Assembly: GCA_964457945.1 (NCBI GenBank)
Contig: CAYWFX010000007.1
Coordinates: 31,761 to 95,760 of the forward strand
DNA from: PHAA01 sp964457945
GTDB taxonomy: Bacteria > Bacillota > Syntrophomonadia > Syntrophomonadales > Syntrophomonadaceae
Length of the DNA: 64,000 nt
Direction: 5' to 3'
Both the position numbers and the translations under genes were made by a program. Below, in pieces: positions 35,790 through 45,271 of the stretch. The notes under the pieces are model-generated. The model had not been told where the DNA came from. It did no database searches and saw only the letters and a list, made by a program, of their open reading frames with translations. The stretch's first letter is position 1, and each line of letters begins with the position of its first letter.

Positions 35790-36287
35790 AGAGATTTTGC
35801 TGGTTCGATAAAGGATTCTGTCTATGATCACTTCTCCACATACCTTCCATTTGACTGTCTAAATCTTATTATAAAGAAAACCCGGCTTGCGCCTCAACAT
35901 TAATTGCGAACGAGAGAGAGCATCAGCAATATTAGCCGTGCCGTTTATGGCATATCGGGCTTCCCCGTAGGGGGTAGTACCCGCAACCTTAATAGGTGAC
36001 CATCGGGAAGATCGGTAGTACCCGAAGGGTGAAGGGTGAGCCTCTGGTGACAACGCAAGCCGTGGTTGCACTTATACTATCCACCTAAAAAGTTATACTT
36101 TCCGATAGTACAAGGAAATCATAACAGAGGTTTTGAAAATAATACACAATATGGAATTAAATACGTTAAAATAAATAAAGATTTATCATGAATGGTAAAA
36201 TTAAGCGGAAAATAATGAACAACAAAAACCGATATAAATGAACTTAGAGCTTTTTCAACACTCTTTTGAAGGGGGATATCACTTTTA
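35790..36287. other. Gene-poor stretch with short repeats
   Basis: No convincing gene. It contains CGGTAGTACCCGAAGGGTG at 36013-36031, whose complement recurs twice at 45065-45116, and a related GGTAGTACCCG at 35972. The remainder is AT-rich leader before the GAF-ABC gene. Confidence 0.5.
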
Positions 36288-37523
36288 ATGTCAAGTGCAG
36301 ACAAGACGTTGCAGAACCTGGAGAAAGTATGGCAGATAACTAATCTTTTTCATAGTGCCCGCAATATTCAGGAAACACTGGATGCTGCTCTATCACAGGT
36401 TATGGCGGTTATAAATGCCGAATCGGGTACGCTTTGGCTTCTTGATGAGAATAAGGAGTATTTATCCCCATTCCTGGCCCGGGGGCCTAAAGTACAGTCA
36501 TTATTAGATATGAAGCTGAAAAATGGCGAGGGTATGGCTGGCTGGGTAGTGGAGAACCGGCTGCCGCAGATAGTATATGATGCTGCATCTGACCAGCGCT
36601 GGTCATCACGGTTTGATCAACGCACTGGCTATGTTACCCGCAGTATACTCTGTGTCCCCATGCTAACGGCTAACACGATCATTGGCTGTATACAATTGAT
36701 AAACAAAAAGGACGGCTTGCTATTTGATGACAACGATCTGCGATTATGCCAGGATTTAGCTTCGTTGGCAGCAATGGCATTGGAAAGCCAGGGGCTCTTA
36801 ATTAAGGAATCCCCTAAGAAAAAGGTGCTCAATCTACTGGAGGAAGTCAGTAAAAACTATACCATGGGTGAGGTGACAGTGGAAGCATTAAAGGCCACCT
36901 CACTGGAAGTGTATGAGGGAGAACTACTGGTCATTCTTGGCCCCAGCGGTTCGGGCAAGAGTACTTTATTAAACCTGCTGGGAGGCATGGACCAACCTAC
37001 ATCAGGACGCATATTTTTTGAGGATAAAGAATTAAGCCATGCCAGTGAAAAAGAAATGACTCTTTACCGGCGTTATGAAGTGGGCTTTGTTTTCCAGTTT
37101 TATAACCTCATTCCTGACCTGACTGCCGGGGAAAATGTTGCTCTGGCAGCGGAACTGGTAAGTGATCCTTTAAGTGTGGATGAAGTACTGGAAGAGGTAG
37201 GACTGAGTCAACGCCTGGATCACTTCCCAGCTCAGATGAGCGGGGGTGAGCAGCAGCGGGTTTCTATCGCCCGAGCCCTGGTCAAAAAGCCCAGTATCCT
37301 GCTATGTGACGAACCCACAGGAGCTTTAGATGATAATACCGGCAAAGTTATTTTGCGCTTGCTGGAGAAAGTGGTTCGACAGGGAAAGAGCACCGTAGTA
37401 ATAGTAACCCATAATAGTGCCATTGGTGCTATGGCTGACCGGATATTCAAGATGAGAAGCGGTAACCTGGTCGAAGTAGTGAGGAATCCCCATCCTGTAC
37501 CTGCTGAACGGATAGAGTGGTAG
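36288..37523 (+). CDS. GAF domain fused to an ABC exporter ATPase (MacB/LolD type)
   Basis: 411 residues, ATG behind a GGGGG site. Residues about 15-170 are a GAF domain (ESGTLWLLDENKEYLSPF; GEGMAGWVVENRLPQIV; SILCVPML). Residues about 195-405 are an ABC ATPase: Walker A GPSGSGKSTLLNLLGG, signature MSGGEQQRVSIARAL, Walker B ILLCDEPTGALD and H-loop VTHN. This ATPase subfamily partners with FtsX/MacB permeases, and the permease gene is found 2.5 kb downstream. The GAF domain suggests that ATPase activity responds to a small ligand; this is inference. Confidence 0.88.
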   Translation: MSSADKTLQNLEKVWQITNLFHSARNIQETLDAALSQVMAVINAESGTLWLLDENKEYLSPFLARGPKVQSLLDMKLKNGEGMAGWVVENRLPQIVYDAASDQRWSSRFDQRTGYVTRSILCVPMLTANTIIGCIQLINKKDGLLFDDNDLRLCQDLASLAAMALESQGLLIKESPKKKVLNLLEEVSKNYTMGEVTVEALKATSLEVYEGELLVILGPSGSGKSTLLNLLGGMDQPTSGRIFFEDKELSHASEKEMTLYRRYEVGFVFQFYNLIPDLTAGENVALAAELVSDPLSVDEVLEEVGLSQRLDHFPAQMSGGEQQRVSIARALVKKPSILLCDEPTGALDDNTGKVILRLLEKVVRQGKSTVVIVTHNSAIGAMADRIFKMRSGNLVEVVRNPHPVPAERIEW

Positions 37524-37526
37524 GTT

Positions 37527-38534
37527 TTATTTCAGAGGTTTGATAAAGATATGATCATAAAGTGTAAAACAACCGCTCACCAAAAGACTCAAATAAAAAA
37601 CGATAAAGCGCCACAATAACACATATGCAATGATGATACTATCAGGGAAGAACATGCCAAAAAGAAAATAAATGGCCCCTTCGGATGCTCCTGCATTGCC
37701 CGGAGTAGGAACAAAACTGACCGCCATGTACAACAGGGCCTGAACTGCCATGATTTCAATATAAGAATATTCATGGAGATTAAACCCCAGATATAAAAAG
37801 TAGCCTATGCTGAAGTAGAGAGTAATCTGAATGAATGTTAGCATACTTGCCTTGAAAATCACTTCTTTATTCTGACCCAGCTCATTAATATGGAGTGCCA
37901 GATTATGAGCATAATTGCTCACTTTGGTATGATCCATATTCCTGAATCCGATTCTTCTTAATATTACGCTGATAAAGACTACCACCCGGTTTACTGTATC
38001 TGCATTACGGGTGACCAGGTACATAAACAAAATGGTTAATAAATGCAGTACAATTCCTATTAATGCATACCAAATGGCATAATGTGCATTATCTGCGATA
38101 GTGTGGAAAGTGATGATTAATAAAAGTATCGAATAAAGGGTAATGGTGATTTGATATATAACATACTTGCCTATTATCAGGGAAGTAGATTGAGCAGTAC
38201 TGAAGCTGCCTTTAAGGGTCATCGCCAGGATCATGGCGGGTTGACTTCCTGCTGACAGGGGAGTGACCAGATTAAAATATTGACCAATCATGGCATAGCG
38301 AATCGATGTTGACAAAGATGTCTTTACCTTGACAATCCTGGCCAGCTCTTTTATCAACAATCCGTCAATAAGCAAAACCCCAGTCATACAGCCTATGCCC
38401 AGGAGCACCCAGATAATATTAGTATTCATTATTATTACAGGAAGCTTGGCTGTTTGACCATCTTTAAGCATTAGCCACAAGGTTATGCCGACAATAACCA
38501 ATAGAATAATTAAGTCGCGAAGAATTTTTCTCAT
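37527..38534 (-). CDS. YbhN/LPG-synthase-TM-type membrane protein (flippase-like)
   Basis: 335 residues, about eight TM helices, basic loops. LVTPLSAGSQPAMILAM and SFVPTPGNAGASEGA are the hallmarks of the PF03706 family (the membrane part of lysyl-phosphatidylglycerol synthases and relatives). It lacks the synthase domain, so lipid flipping or transport is more likely than aminoacylation. It overlaps the upstream glycosyltransferase gene by four bases, so they are coupled. Confidence 0.85.
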   Translation of the reverse strand: MRKILRDLIILLVIVGITLWLMLKDGQTAKLPVIIMNTNIIWVLLGIGCMTGVLLIDGLLIKELARIVKVKTSLSTSIRYAMIGQYFNLVTPLSAGSQPAMILAMTLKGSFSTAQSTSLIIGKYVIYQITITLYSILLLIITFHTIADNAHYAIWYALIGIVLHLLTILFMYLVTRNADTVNRVVVFISVILRRIGFRNMDHTKVSNYAHNLALHINELGQNKEVIFKASMLTFIQITLYFSIGYFLYLGFNLHEYSYIEIMAVQALLYMAVSFVPTPGNAGASEGAIYFLFGMFFPDSIIIAYVLLWRFIVFYLSLLVSGCFTLYDHIFIKPLK

Positions 38535-39673
38535 CGTTTATCAGGCCCTAATTCTTGAGGGTTCAGGAGTTGCAGAATACGTTGACCAATAGTTTCTGGC
38601 TTAATCTTCTGACGGTATTGTATTATATTCGATTTAATTTCCTGGTATAGGGATTTATTGTGGGTTAATTGATATGTCTGGTCTTTAAGCTCTTTTTCAG
38701 TGTTAGCCTCCATACCCAGACCGTTATCAATTATAAAACGGCAATTTTCCATTTCCTGACCCAGTTCAGCTTTATATAAAATCATGGGTAATTGCGCAGC
38801 AATGGCCTCGGAAACCGTTATACCTCCGGCTTTGGTTATCAACAAGTCAGCCCTTTTCATCAAGGGTGCTACATCATCCGTGAAATTTAATATATGAATA
38901 TTATCACCCAAATTCCTTTTAATAAGCTTATCGTAAAGCCCGATATTATTAGCGGTGAACACCAAGACTTTAGCTTTATTCATGGTATTAAACCACCTGT
39001 AGATTGCAGATGTCTCGGGCAAATATCCATTACCGCCACCCATTAGAAGAATTACAAAATGATCATTGCTGATATTGTATTTAAACAATATTTCGTTATC
39101 CGCAGCTTCGAGCAAGAAGGCTTTTCTAACCGGAATTCCGGTTGCTTCAACCTGGTTATCAGGTATTCCCAGATTAATAATAGTATTCTTTAGGTTTTTA
39201 TTGGCGGTTAAATAAAGATCAGTCGCCGGATGAATCCATTCAGGCTTGACCAGGAAATCAGTGATACAGGTTACTGCTTTAATATCCATCGCATAGCTTT
39301 CTTTTAATAAGGATACATAATAAGCACTCAGGGGAAAGGTGGAAATAATTATCCGTGGAGGACTGGGAAAAGTATATCTATGCATCCGGTCAATTATATG
39401 CGATCTTATTATTCTGCCCGTTAGAACATCGTCCCCGTCTTGTTTACGGTGATAGACGTGATTGTATATTGCGGGATAGGCACTTGAAGACAGATGATCT
39501 ATACCATATATCATCCGCGAAAATGGCGACAAAAAAGCATCGACAAAATCAACTATTTCAATTTTCAGGCCAGCATTCTCCATATTTAATAATTCTTTGA
39601 TGGCATAAGCTGCCGATAAATGACCATTACCGAACCTGGCAGTGAAAATTAAAATATCACAATTTAGATTCAT
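38531..39673 (-). CDS. Processive glycolipid glycosyltransferase, MGDG-synthase/UgtP family
   Basis: 380 residues from ATG 39673, behind AGAGGTG; an in-frame ATG 23 codons upstream is unlikely. The N-terminal IFTARFGNGHLSAAYAIKE block is the MGDG-synthase motif, and LLMGGGNG plus ADLLITKAGGITVSEA are the GT28 nucleotide-sugar-binding parts. It is likely to add sugar to diacylglycerol or a related lipid at the inner membrane face, with the coupled membrane protein possibly flipping the product. A second, more distant GT of the same type is at 43760. Confidence 0.85.
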   Translation of the reverse strand: MNLNCDILIFTARFGNGHLSAAYAIKELLNMENAGLKIEIVDFVDAFLSPFSRMIYGIDHLSSSAYPAIYNHVYHRKQDGDDVLTGRIIRSHIIDRMHRYTFPSPPRIIISTFPLSAYYVSLLKESYAMDIKAVTCITDFLVKPEWIHPATDLYLTANKNLKNTIINLGIPDNQVEATGIPVRKAFLLEAADNEILFKYNISNDHFVILLMGGGNGYLPETSAIYRWFNTMNKAKVLVFTANNIGLYDKLIKRNLGDNIHILNFTDDVAPLMKRADLLITKAGGITVSEAIAAQLPMILYKAELGQEMENCRFIIDNGLGMEANTEKELKDQTYQLTHNKSLYQEIKSNIIQYRQKIKPETIGQRILQLLNPQELGPDKR

Positions 39674-40018
39674 AGGTAACACCTCTTTTCGCCAGGTTTT
39701 CCTAAATAAAACCTTCTGCCAAGCTTTAAATAAGCATACCATATTTAATCATAAATGGTTTATCTGTACCAAAAAGATCCAGCCATATAGCGAAACAAAG
39801 GCTCTTCAGCGCCAATGATACTGCGGTTTAGTTGTGAGCGCCGCTATTTTATATCCAGGTGGCTAAATATTAAACCTGCAATTAACCTAGTTTTGACATT
39901 ATAAGAAGTATTTCGGGAAATAATAGAGGATTTGTTTATGCTTAATTGAAATATATAAAAGTGCTCGTTTTACATAAACGTTTACAAATTTCGGTATGGC
40001 TGAAAGGATAGAGTGGTA

Positions 40019-42406
40019 ATGACTGCTTTGCAACATAAACTATTGCGCACCATCAGAACCACGTTGGGACAATTTCTGGCTCTAGTTCTGATTGTTGTGG
40101 GTGGAGTAAGCGCCTACTACGGCATGAATACAGCGGTTACCAAGCTGGTAGAAGCACAGCAAAGCTATTATCGCGAAACACGCTTTGCTGATTATTATTT
40201 CTACGTAGAACGTGCACCGGCGGGAATAGTTACCCAAATCCAGGATATACCCGATGTCCTGGTTGCTAGCGGAAGGATACAAAAGGATATTAAAGTAGTT
40301 CGGGCCGAAGGAGTATATGATACAGGCCGGTTAACCAGTTATGATCCCCAAAGCGAAATAAACCGTCTATTTTTAACCTCGGGACGATATTTTGATGCCA
40401 ATTCATCGGCTGCAAATATTGAGGTGCTGGTAGACAACCAGTATGCTCAGGCGTGGCATCTGAATTGTGGTGACTCATTGGATGTAATTATTGATGGGCG
40501 CAAGCTTTCCCTAAAAATTGTCGGTATGGCGGGCAACCCTGAATTTATGCTCAAAATAAAAAATCCGCTGGAGTTCCCGGATCTTAACAGTATGGTCATT
40601 ATCCTGATGCCAGAGCAACAAATCAGGCAAATTATGGGGATGCCCGGTGAAATTAACCAGGTATTGGTGAAAATGTCACCGAGCGCGAATGAGACTGAAA
40701 TCAAAGCAAGCATTACTAAACTATTACAACCTTACGGTCTGACTGCCAGTTACCCGCGCCGTGACCAGGCCAGCTACAAATATGTACAAAGCCAGGTTGA
40801 TACCCTGGTTTTGGCTGCGAAACTTATGCCCCCCGGTTTTTTTGTTGTTGCTATGATGATGCAATTTGTATTACTGAGACGATTAATCAAGTCCCAGCGC
40901 TTGCAGATAGGCGTTATGAAGGCACTGGGTTACGAGAACTATGCCATAAGGATAATGTTTACTGAGTATTCTCTGGCCATAACTACGGTTGGAATTGTAT
41001 TGGGGTATCTGGCCGGAAGCACATTGGCAGGTACGATCGCCGGGTTGTTTGGACAGTTACTGGGCTTGCCAATTAGTTATGGCGGAACGAATTGGCCGGT
41101 ATTATTAAACGTTATATTTATAACTACTGCTGTAGGACTGGCATCAGGTATCCTGGCTTCCTGGGAGATAATAAGGATCAACCCGGCGGAAGCTTTCCAT
41201 GCGGAAATACCCGCTGCCAATAAAAAGGCCATTATAGAACAATGGTCATACCTTTGGGAAAATACCAATAGCTCCTGGAAAATGAGTCTGCGTTCCATGT
41301 CTCGCAATCGGGCACGCTTTGTGGCCACAATTATGGGTATTGCTGTGACCGCAGGTTTAATCGTGGTGTCGATATCCTTTACGGATTCGCGTGATTATCT
41401 GTTAACCCGCTATTTTAGCCAAGAAAACACCTATGATTGTATTGCCCGTTTTGAACAGCCAGTTAAAAACAGCAGCCTTTATAGCTGGGCTGGGTGGAAT
41501 GAAATCAAAGCCATCGAACCTGCCCTGGAGTTGGCTGTAGTTATAAAACGCCCAGATAATCAGGGTTTATCTGGCAAACAAAAAGATGAGACGCTGGTCG
41601 GAATGAATAGCAACCAGGATCTGCGTGCGGTATTTGATGAAGAGGGGCAGCGGTTCCACATTCCACCGGAGGGTATATTGATCAGTTCACAGGTAGCCAA
41701 ATCATTGGGCCTTAAAGTAGGCGATCAGGTCATCGTGGAAACGAAGCCGGGTCTCGGGCCAATACGTTCAGTCAGCCTGCTGGTTAGAGGGATTAACCTG
41801 CAAAATATAGGGGCGACATCTTTAGTAAGCCTGGAACAGGCCAATCGTATTCTGGGGGCAGAAGGACTTATTAATGCAGCTATGATCATATCATCGAATC
41901 CCGATTTAAAAAAACTTGAAAAACGATTGATTGAAGTTCCCGGAGTTGATTCGGTAATGCGTGGGGATAAGCAAAAGATTAATGCGATTCGCCTAATGAA
42001 CGGCATGAACTATTTTACTGTAAGTATGATTATTTTTTCAATTTTTATGGGAGCCGCTATCGTTTACAATAATTCTATAATGGCTTTTAATGAACGCCGC
42101 CGGGAGTTGGCTTCGTTAAAAGTAATCGGGTGGAGCAACCAGGATATTGCCAGCTTATTGTTTAATGAAATACTTTTGGCAACCCTGCTGGGGGTTATTA
42201 TTGGCCTGCCGACAGGAAAATATATCGGTGGTCTTTACCTCCAGGCTATAAGTTCCGAGACTTTCAACTGGCCGGTAGTCGTTTATCCGTCAACCTATAT
42301 CATATCTTTGCTGGTTACGGCTGGATTCGCTCTGGCAGGGCATATGCTGGCTTTGCGGCGTGTCAAAGAGCTGGATGTGGTAGAAGTCCTTAAAGACAGA
42401 GATTAA
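40019..42406 (+). CDS. FtsX/MacB-type ABC permease with two FtsX domains
   Basis: 795 residues from ATG 40019; a GTG two codons earlier is possible. TM at about 15-37, then a large extracytoplasmic domain, three TM helices near 270-390, a second extracytoplasmic domain at about 440-660, and three more TM helices. KSQRLQIGVMKALGYENYAI and ERRRELASLKVIGWSNQDI are the FtsX signature repeats. It should pair with the GAF-ABC ATPase (36288) and the membrane fusion protein (42557). The ATPase ends, and this gene begins, in nearly the same 20 bp, suggesting they were once adjacent. Confidence 0.9.
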   Translation: MTALQHKLLRTIRTTLGQFLALVLIVVGGVSAYYGMNTAVTKLVEAQQSYYRETRFADYYFYVERAPAGIVTQIQDIPDVLVASGRIQKDIKVVRAEGVYDTGRLTSYDPQSEINRLFLTSGRYFDANSSAANIEVLVDNQYAQAWHLNCGDSLDVIIDGRKLSLKIVGMAGNPEFMLKIKNPLEFPDLNSMVIILMPEQQIRQIMGMPGEINQVLVKMSPSANETEIKASITKLLQPYGLTASYPRRDQASYKYVQSQVDTLVLAAKLMPPGFFVVAMMMQFVLLRRLIKSQRLQIGVMKALGYENYAIRIMFTEYSLAITTVGIVLGYLAGSTLAGTIAGLFGQLLGLPISYGGTNWPVLLNVIFITTAVGLASGILASWEIIRINPAEAFHAEIPAANKKAIIEQWSYLWENTNSSWKMSLRSMSRNRARFVATIMGIAVTAGLIVVSISFTDSRDYLLTRYFSQENTYDCIARFEQPVKNSSLYSWAGWNEIKAIEPALELAVVIKRPDNQGLSGKQKDETLVGMNSNQDLRAVFDEEGQRFHIPPEGILISSQVAKSLGLKVGDQVIVETKPGLGPIRSVSLLVRGINLQNIGATSLVSLEQANRILGAEGLINAAMIISSNPDLKKLEKRLIEVPGVDSVMRGDKQKINAIRLMNGMNYFTVSMIIFSIFMGAAIVYNNSIMAFNERRRELASLKVIGWSNQDIASLLFNEILLATLLGVIIGLPTGKYIGGLYLQAISSETFNWPVVVYPSTYIISLLVTAGFALAGHMLALRRVKELDVVEVLKDRD

Positions 42407-42440
42407 TTCTAACCAAAATTTCACCAAGAAGGGAGGGGAG

Positions 42441-42549
42441 GTTTACATGTTGGGGCCATGTAAACTCAGACCGTCAAAAGAAGCGAATAGCTCCTTTTGC
42501 TCGCTCTGGTAGCGGCAAGCTAGGTTTTACATTTTTGTAGCATGTAAAC
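42441..42549. repeat. Palindromic insert before the membrane fusion gene
   Basis: GTTTACATG and CATGTAAAC form a perfect 9-bp inverted repeat at 42441-42465. CATGTAAAC recurs exactly at 42541-42549, next to GTTTTACAT at 42524-42532. The GGGAGGGGAGG ribosome site at 42430-42440 ends where the insert begins, and the GTG of the next gene lies just after it. Confidence 0.5.
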
Positions 42550-42556
42550 TGTAATT

Positions 42557-43714
42557 GTGAAGAAGAAATTTATCTGGGTTGTGGTGGTTTTGCTAATCTT
42601 AGGCGGCGGGGGGCTTTTCTACTATAACTATGGTGAAAAAGTAGAGGTGGTTGCTGCAGGTCAGGAGACGATCTCTGAAACCATAGAAGAAAGCGGATAC
42701 ACGAGGGCCGGTGAGAGCTATGAACTGCAGGCTCCTTCCAGTGGACGTGTATTGGAAATCAAGGTATCCAATGGTCAGCCAATCAAGGCTAATGAGCTAA
42801 TATTACAAATGCAGGATTTGAGCCTGGAAGCTAGCCTGGCAGAAGTAAATCAAAGTGCAGCGGAGGGCGAAGCTGCCATCAAGGAAGCTCAGATAAATCT
42901 TGATACAGCTTATCTGGACCTGAATGAAGCCCGGAAAAATTTGACCAGACAAAGCAGTTTATTTGAAGCTAAAGCGATCAGTCAGACTGAATATGATAAC
43001 TCTGTCACTGCGGTTAAGAAATATGAGCAATCCGCCTACCTGTTGCAGACCAGGATAGAGAGCGGCAAAAAACAGCTGGCTGCTTATCAAAATGAGCAGA
43101 ACAGCCTTAAGCAGAAAGTTGATGAACTGGCGGTTAAAAGCCCTATAGACGGCAATATATTGAATCTTCCGATAAAGAAAGGACAGTTAATGGCGTCTGG
43201 AAACACACTGGCGGTAATAGGCACTCCGAACAGATTGGAGGCCTATGCGGAGATACTCAGTAACGAAGTAGTTAAAGTGAAAACCGGACAGACTGCCAGC
43301 ATCAGCTTCGCGGGCACTCAGGGACAAACGCTTCATGGCCGGGTTACAGAAAAATATCCTCAAGCCCAGGAGAAGCTATCTGCTTTAAATGTACTGGAAC
43401 GCCGGGTACCAGTCATTATAACCCTCGATGAAAATGGTCCCCTGCAGCCCGGATATGAGGTGAAAGTGACGATTAATTGTGCTACCCATGAGAACACCCT
43501 GGTTATACCAAGGGAGGCTCTTATTAGCGGGTCAGGCGGAGAAGATCAAGTGAGGATCGTACATTCCGGGCGGGTAGAAACACGTTCGGTCACGACTGGT
43601 ATAAAAAACCAGTTAAAGGTTGAAATACTAAAGGGACTGGCGCTCGGCGAGCTGGTTATTCGGGACGGCAGCTTGCATATGGATGATAACAGCAGGGTTA
43701 AGGTGATTAGATAG
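42557..43714 (+). CDS. HlyD/MacA-type membrane fusion protein
   Basis: 385 residues. One N-terminal TM (FIWVVVVLLILGGGGLFYY), a lipoyl half (ELQAPSSGRVLEIKVSNGQP), a coiled-coil hairpin at about 85-190, the second lipoyl half (DELAVKSPIDGNILNLPI) and beta-barrel domains (GYEVKVTINCATHENTLVIP). It links an ABC exporter to the outside. The GTG start has no ribosome site; the strong AGGAGG-like site lies 120 bp upstream on the other side of a palindromic insert, so translation may be weakened or re-initiated. Confidence 0.88.
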   Translation: MKKKFIWVVVVLLILGGGGLFYYNYGEKVEVVAAGQETISETIEESGYTRAGESYELQAPSSGRVLEIKVSNGQPIKANELILQMQDLSLEASLAEVNQSAAEGEAAIKEAQINLDTAYLDLNEARKNLTRQSSLFEAKAISQTEYDNSVTAVKKYEQSAYLLQTRIESGKKQLAAYQNEQNSLKQKVDELAVKSPIDGNILNLPIKKGQLMASGNTLAVIGTPNRLEAYAEILSNEVVKVKTGQTASISFAGTQGQTLHGRVTEKYPQAQEKLSALNVLERRVPVIITLDENGPLQPGYEVKVTINCATHENTLVIPREALISGSGGEDQVRIVHSGRVETRSVTTGIKNQLKVEILKGLALGELVIRDGSLHMDDNSRVKVIR

Positions 43715-43759
43715 ATATTTATTAGCTTAATCCCATAATATTCCAAGGGATGTGACGTT

Positions 43760-45133
43760 GTGAAACGCAGGGTTCTTATCGTATACGATACATTCGGTTT
43801 GGGTCACCTCCGTATGGCCAATATTTTAAAAGAGATTTTACTTGATGAAGATGTTGAAGTAATTTTAGGTGCAGGTTCCAATATGCGCGGAGAGTCGGAT
43901 GTTAAATTTTTTGTTGATATGTGGAATTATTTTCTCAGGAAAAACTGGATTCGGATGGCAGACTTTGCTGTGAATTTGCTGGCCCACCTGATTTTTATTC
44001 CTTTAGGTGAAGTATTAAATACCCGGGAATTCTTGAACCAGTTGGATAATATTAAACCGGATATTATTGTATGCACCGCGGATGCTTTTAGCCGGCAATT
44101 GGGGAACTATGCCAGCCGAAATCATATCCCCTTTTTTATTTTTATTACTGATATCGCCATTTTCTATGATCTGGTTCATCCTTACGCAATGCATATTTGT
44201 TATTTTGAAGAAACGGCCAGAGCCGTTAGAACTTATGATTTTAATCAGCCCTATTTTAACGGAATAATCGATGGGGATAGCCCTCCGGCTGCTAGACTGA
44301 GCTTTTTATTTAGAACCTGTGGCGGATTTCTTTTGAAAGGTATCCGCAAATCGATGTACCGTAACGTCTTAGATTCTTTACCGCAATTGAACCACGCTAA
44401 ATGTTTATGCATTGGTGCATTGGCCGAAAAGAAACATTTTGCCAGCCATGATGTGTCAGCTCTTAAAGCTAAATACCAGGTAAGAACTGAAGCAGAGACT
44501 GTGCTACTGGCCAGCGGCAGTCTGGGAGGAAACCTTCTTCAAGATGTTATTGACCATTTGGATAATCATTGTACCCGACCCTTAAACCTGCTGGTAATGT
44601 GTGGTCATGACGCAGATTTATACCGGAAGGTAAGCAAATCAAGCAATCGAAATCCCCGGCTTAATGTCATGCCTTTTGCCTATACCAGCGATTTTGATGA
44701 GTTTATGGTAATGGCTGATTGTGTAATTATCAGGCCTTCCGCTGGGATATTTATGGAGAGTCTGATTAAAAAGAAACCGGTTATAAGCTTTAAATTGGCC
44801 ACGACCAATGACCGGGGAACGCTGGCTATTATTAATAAATATCAGCTTGGAAAGGTATGTGCGGATTATCAGGATGTAACCCCATGTTTAAACATGGTAC
44901 TCGACAACAAGGAAGTCTATATTGAGAATATTGAAAAACTGCTGTCATCATATCCTCTTGATTGGGAAGAAAAGATTGCTATTTTAAAAGAATTAATATT
45001 AAGGGATGGTCAAAGAGTAAACAAGGCATTATACGCCGAAGATTTTTCGCTTCAGACAATGCGTCACCCTTCGGGTACTACTGGTGCTCCCACCCTTCGG
45101 GTACCACCGGTGCTCCCTGGCGGTCGCCAATAA
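43760..45133 (+). CDS. GT28/MGDG-synthase-like glycosyltransferase with repeat-derived C-terminus
   Basis: 457 residues, GTG behind AAGGGATG. The N-terminus RVLIVYDTFGLGHLRMA and the C-terminal half (VIIRPSAGIFMESLIKKKP) fit the GT28 fold as in the gene at 38531. The last 22 or so residues (HPSGTTGAPTLRVPPVLPGG) are encoded by a 26-bp tandem repeat at 45065-45116, so the native end was probably earlier. It is the second glycolipid-type GT in this cluster; sugar and acceptor are unknown. Confidence 0.75.
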   Translation: MKRRVLIVYDTFGLGHLRMANILKEILLDEDVEVILGAGSNMRGESDVKFFVDMWNYFLRKNWIRMADFAVNLLAHLIFIPLGEVLNTREFLNQLDNIKPDIIVCTADAFSRQLGNYASRNHIPFFIFITDIAIFYDLVHPYAMHICYFEETARAVRTYDFNQPYFNGIIDGDSPPAARLSFLFRTCGGFLLKGIRKSMYRNVLDSLPQLNHAKCLCIGALAEKKHFASHDVSALKAKYQVRTEAETVLLASGSLGGNLLQDVIDHLDNHCTRPLNLLVMCGHDADLYRKVSKSSNRNPRLNVMPFAYTSDFDEFMVMADCVIIRPSAGIFMESLIKKKPVISFKLATTNDRGTLAIINKYQLGKVCADYQDVTPCLNMVLDNKEVYIENIEKLLSSYPLDWEEKIAILKELILRDGQRVNKALYAEDFSLQTMRHPSGTTGAPTLRVPPVLPGGRQ

Positions 45134-45164
45134 TGCTGCTAACGGTCGCCAATAATGTTGCAAA
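45065..45164. repeat. Tandem repeat island
   Basis: Two 26-bp units beginning CACCCTTCGGGTAC (45065-45090 and 45091-45116, differing at two positions) are followed by two 22-bp units beginning CGGTCGCCAATAATG (45121-45142, 45143-45164). Part is translated as the glycosyltransferase tail. The first unit matches, in reverse, 36013-36031. Confidence 0.8.
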
Positions 45165-45271
45165 GCGCAGCCATACTGGAACATCCTGATTAATAACATG
45201 TTTTTTGGTAAATATTCTACCCTTGGTATTTGTCCTTTCCACATCCAATTGCTTATTGACAGGAAGGAACG

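Noticed and set aside
35859..36071. Minus-strand 70-codon frame
   Set aside because: No ribosome site; part of the frame is dispersed-repeat sequence. It could be a remnant but I cannot name a family.
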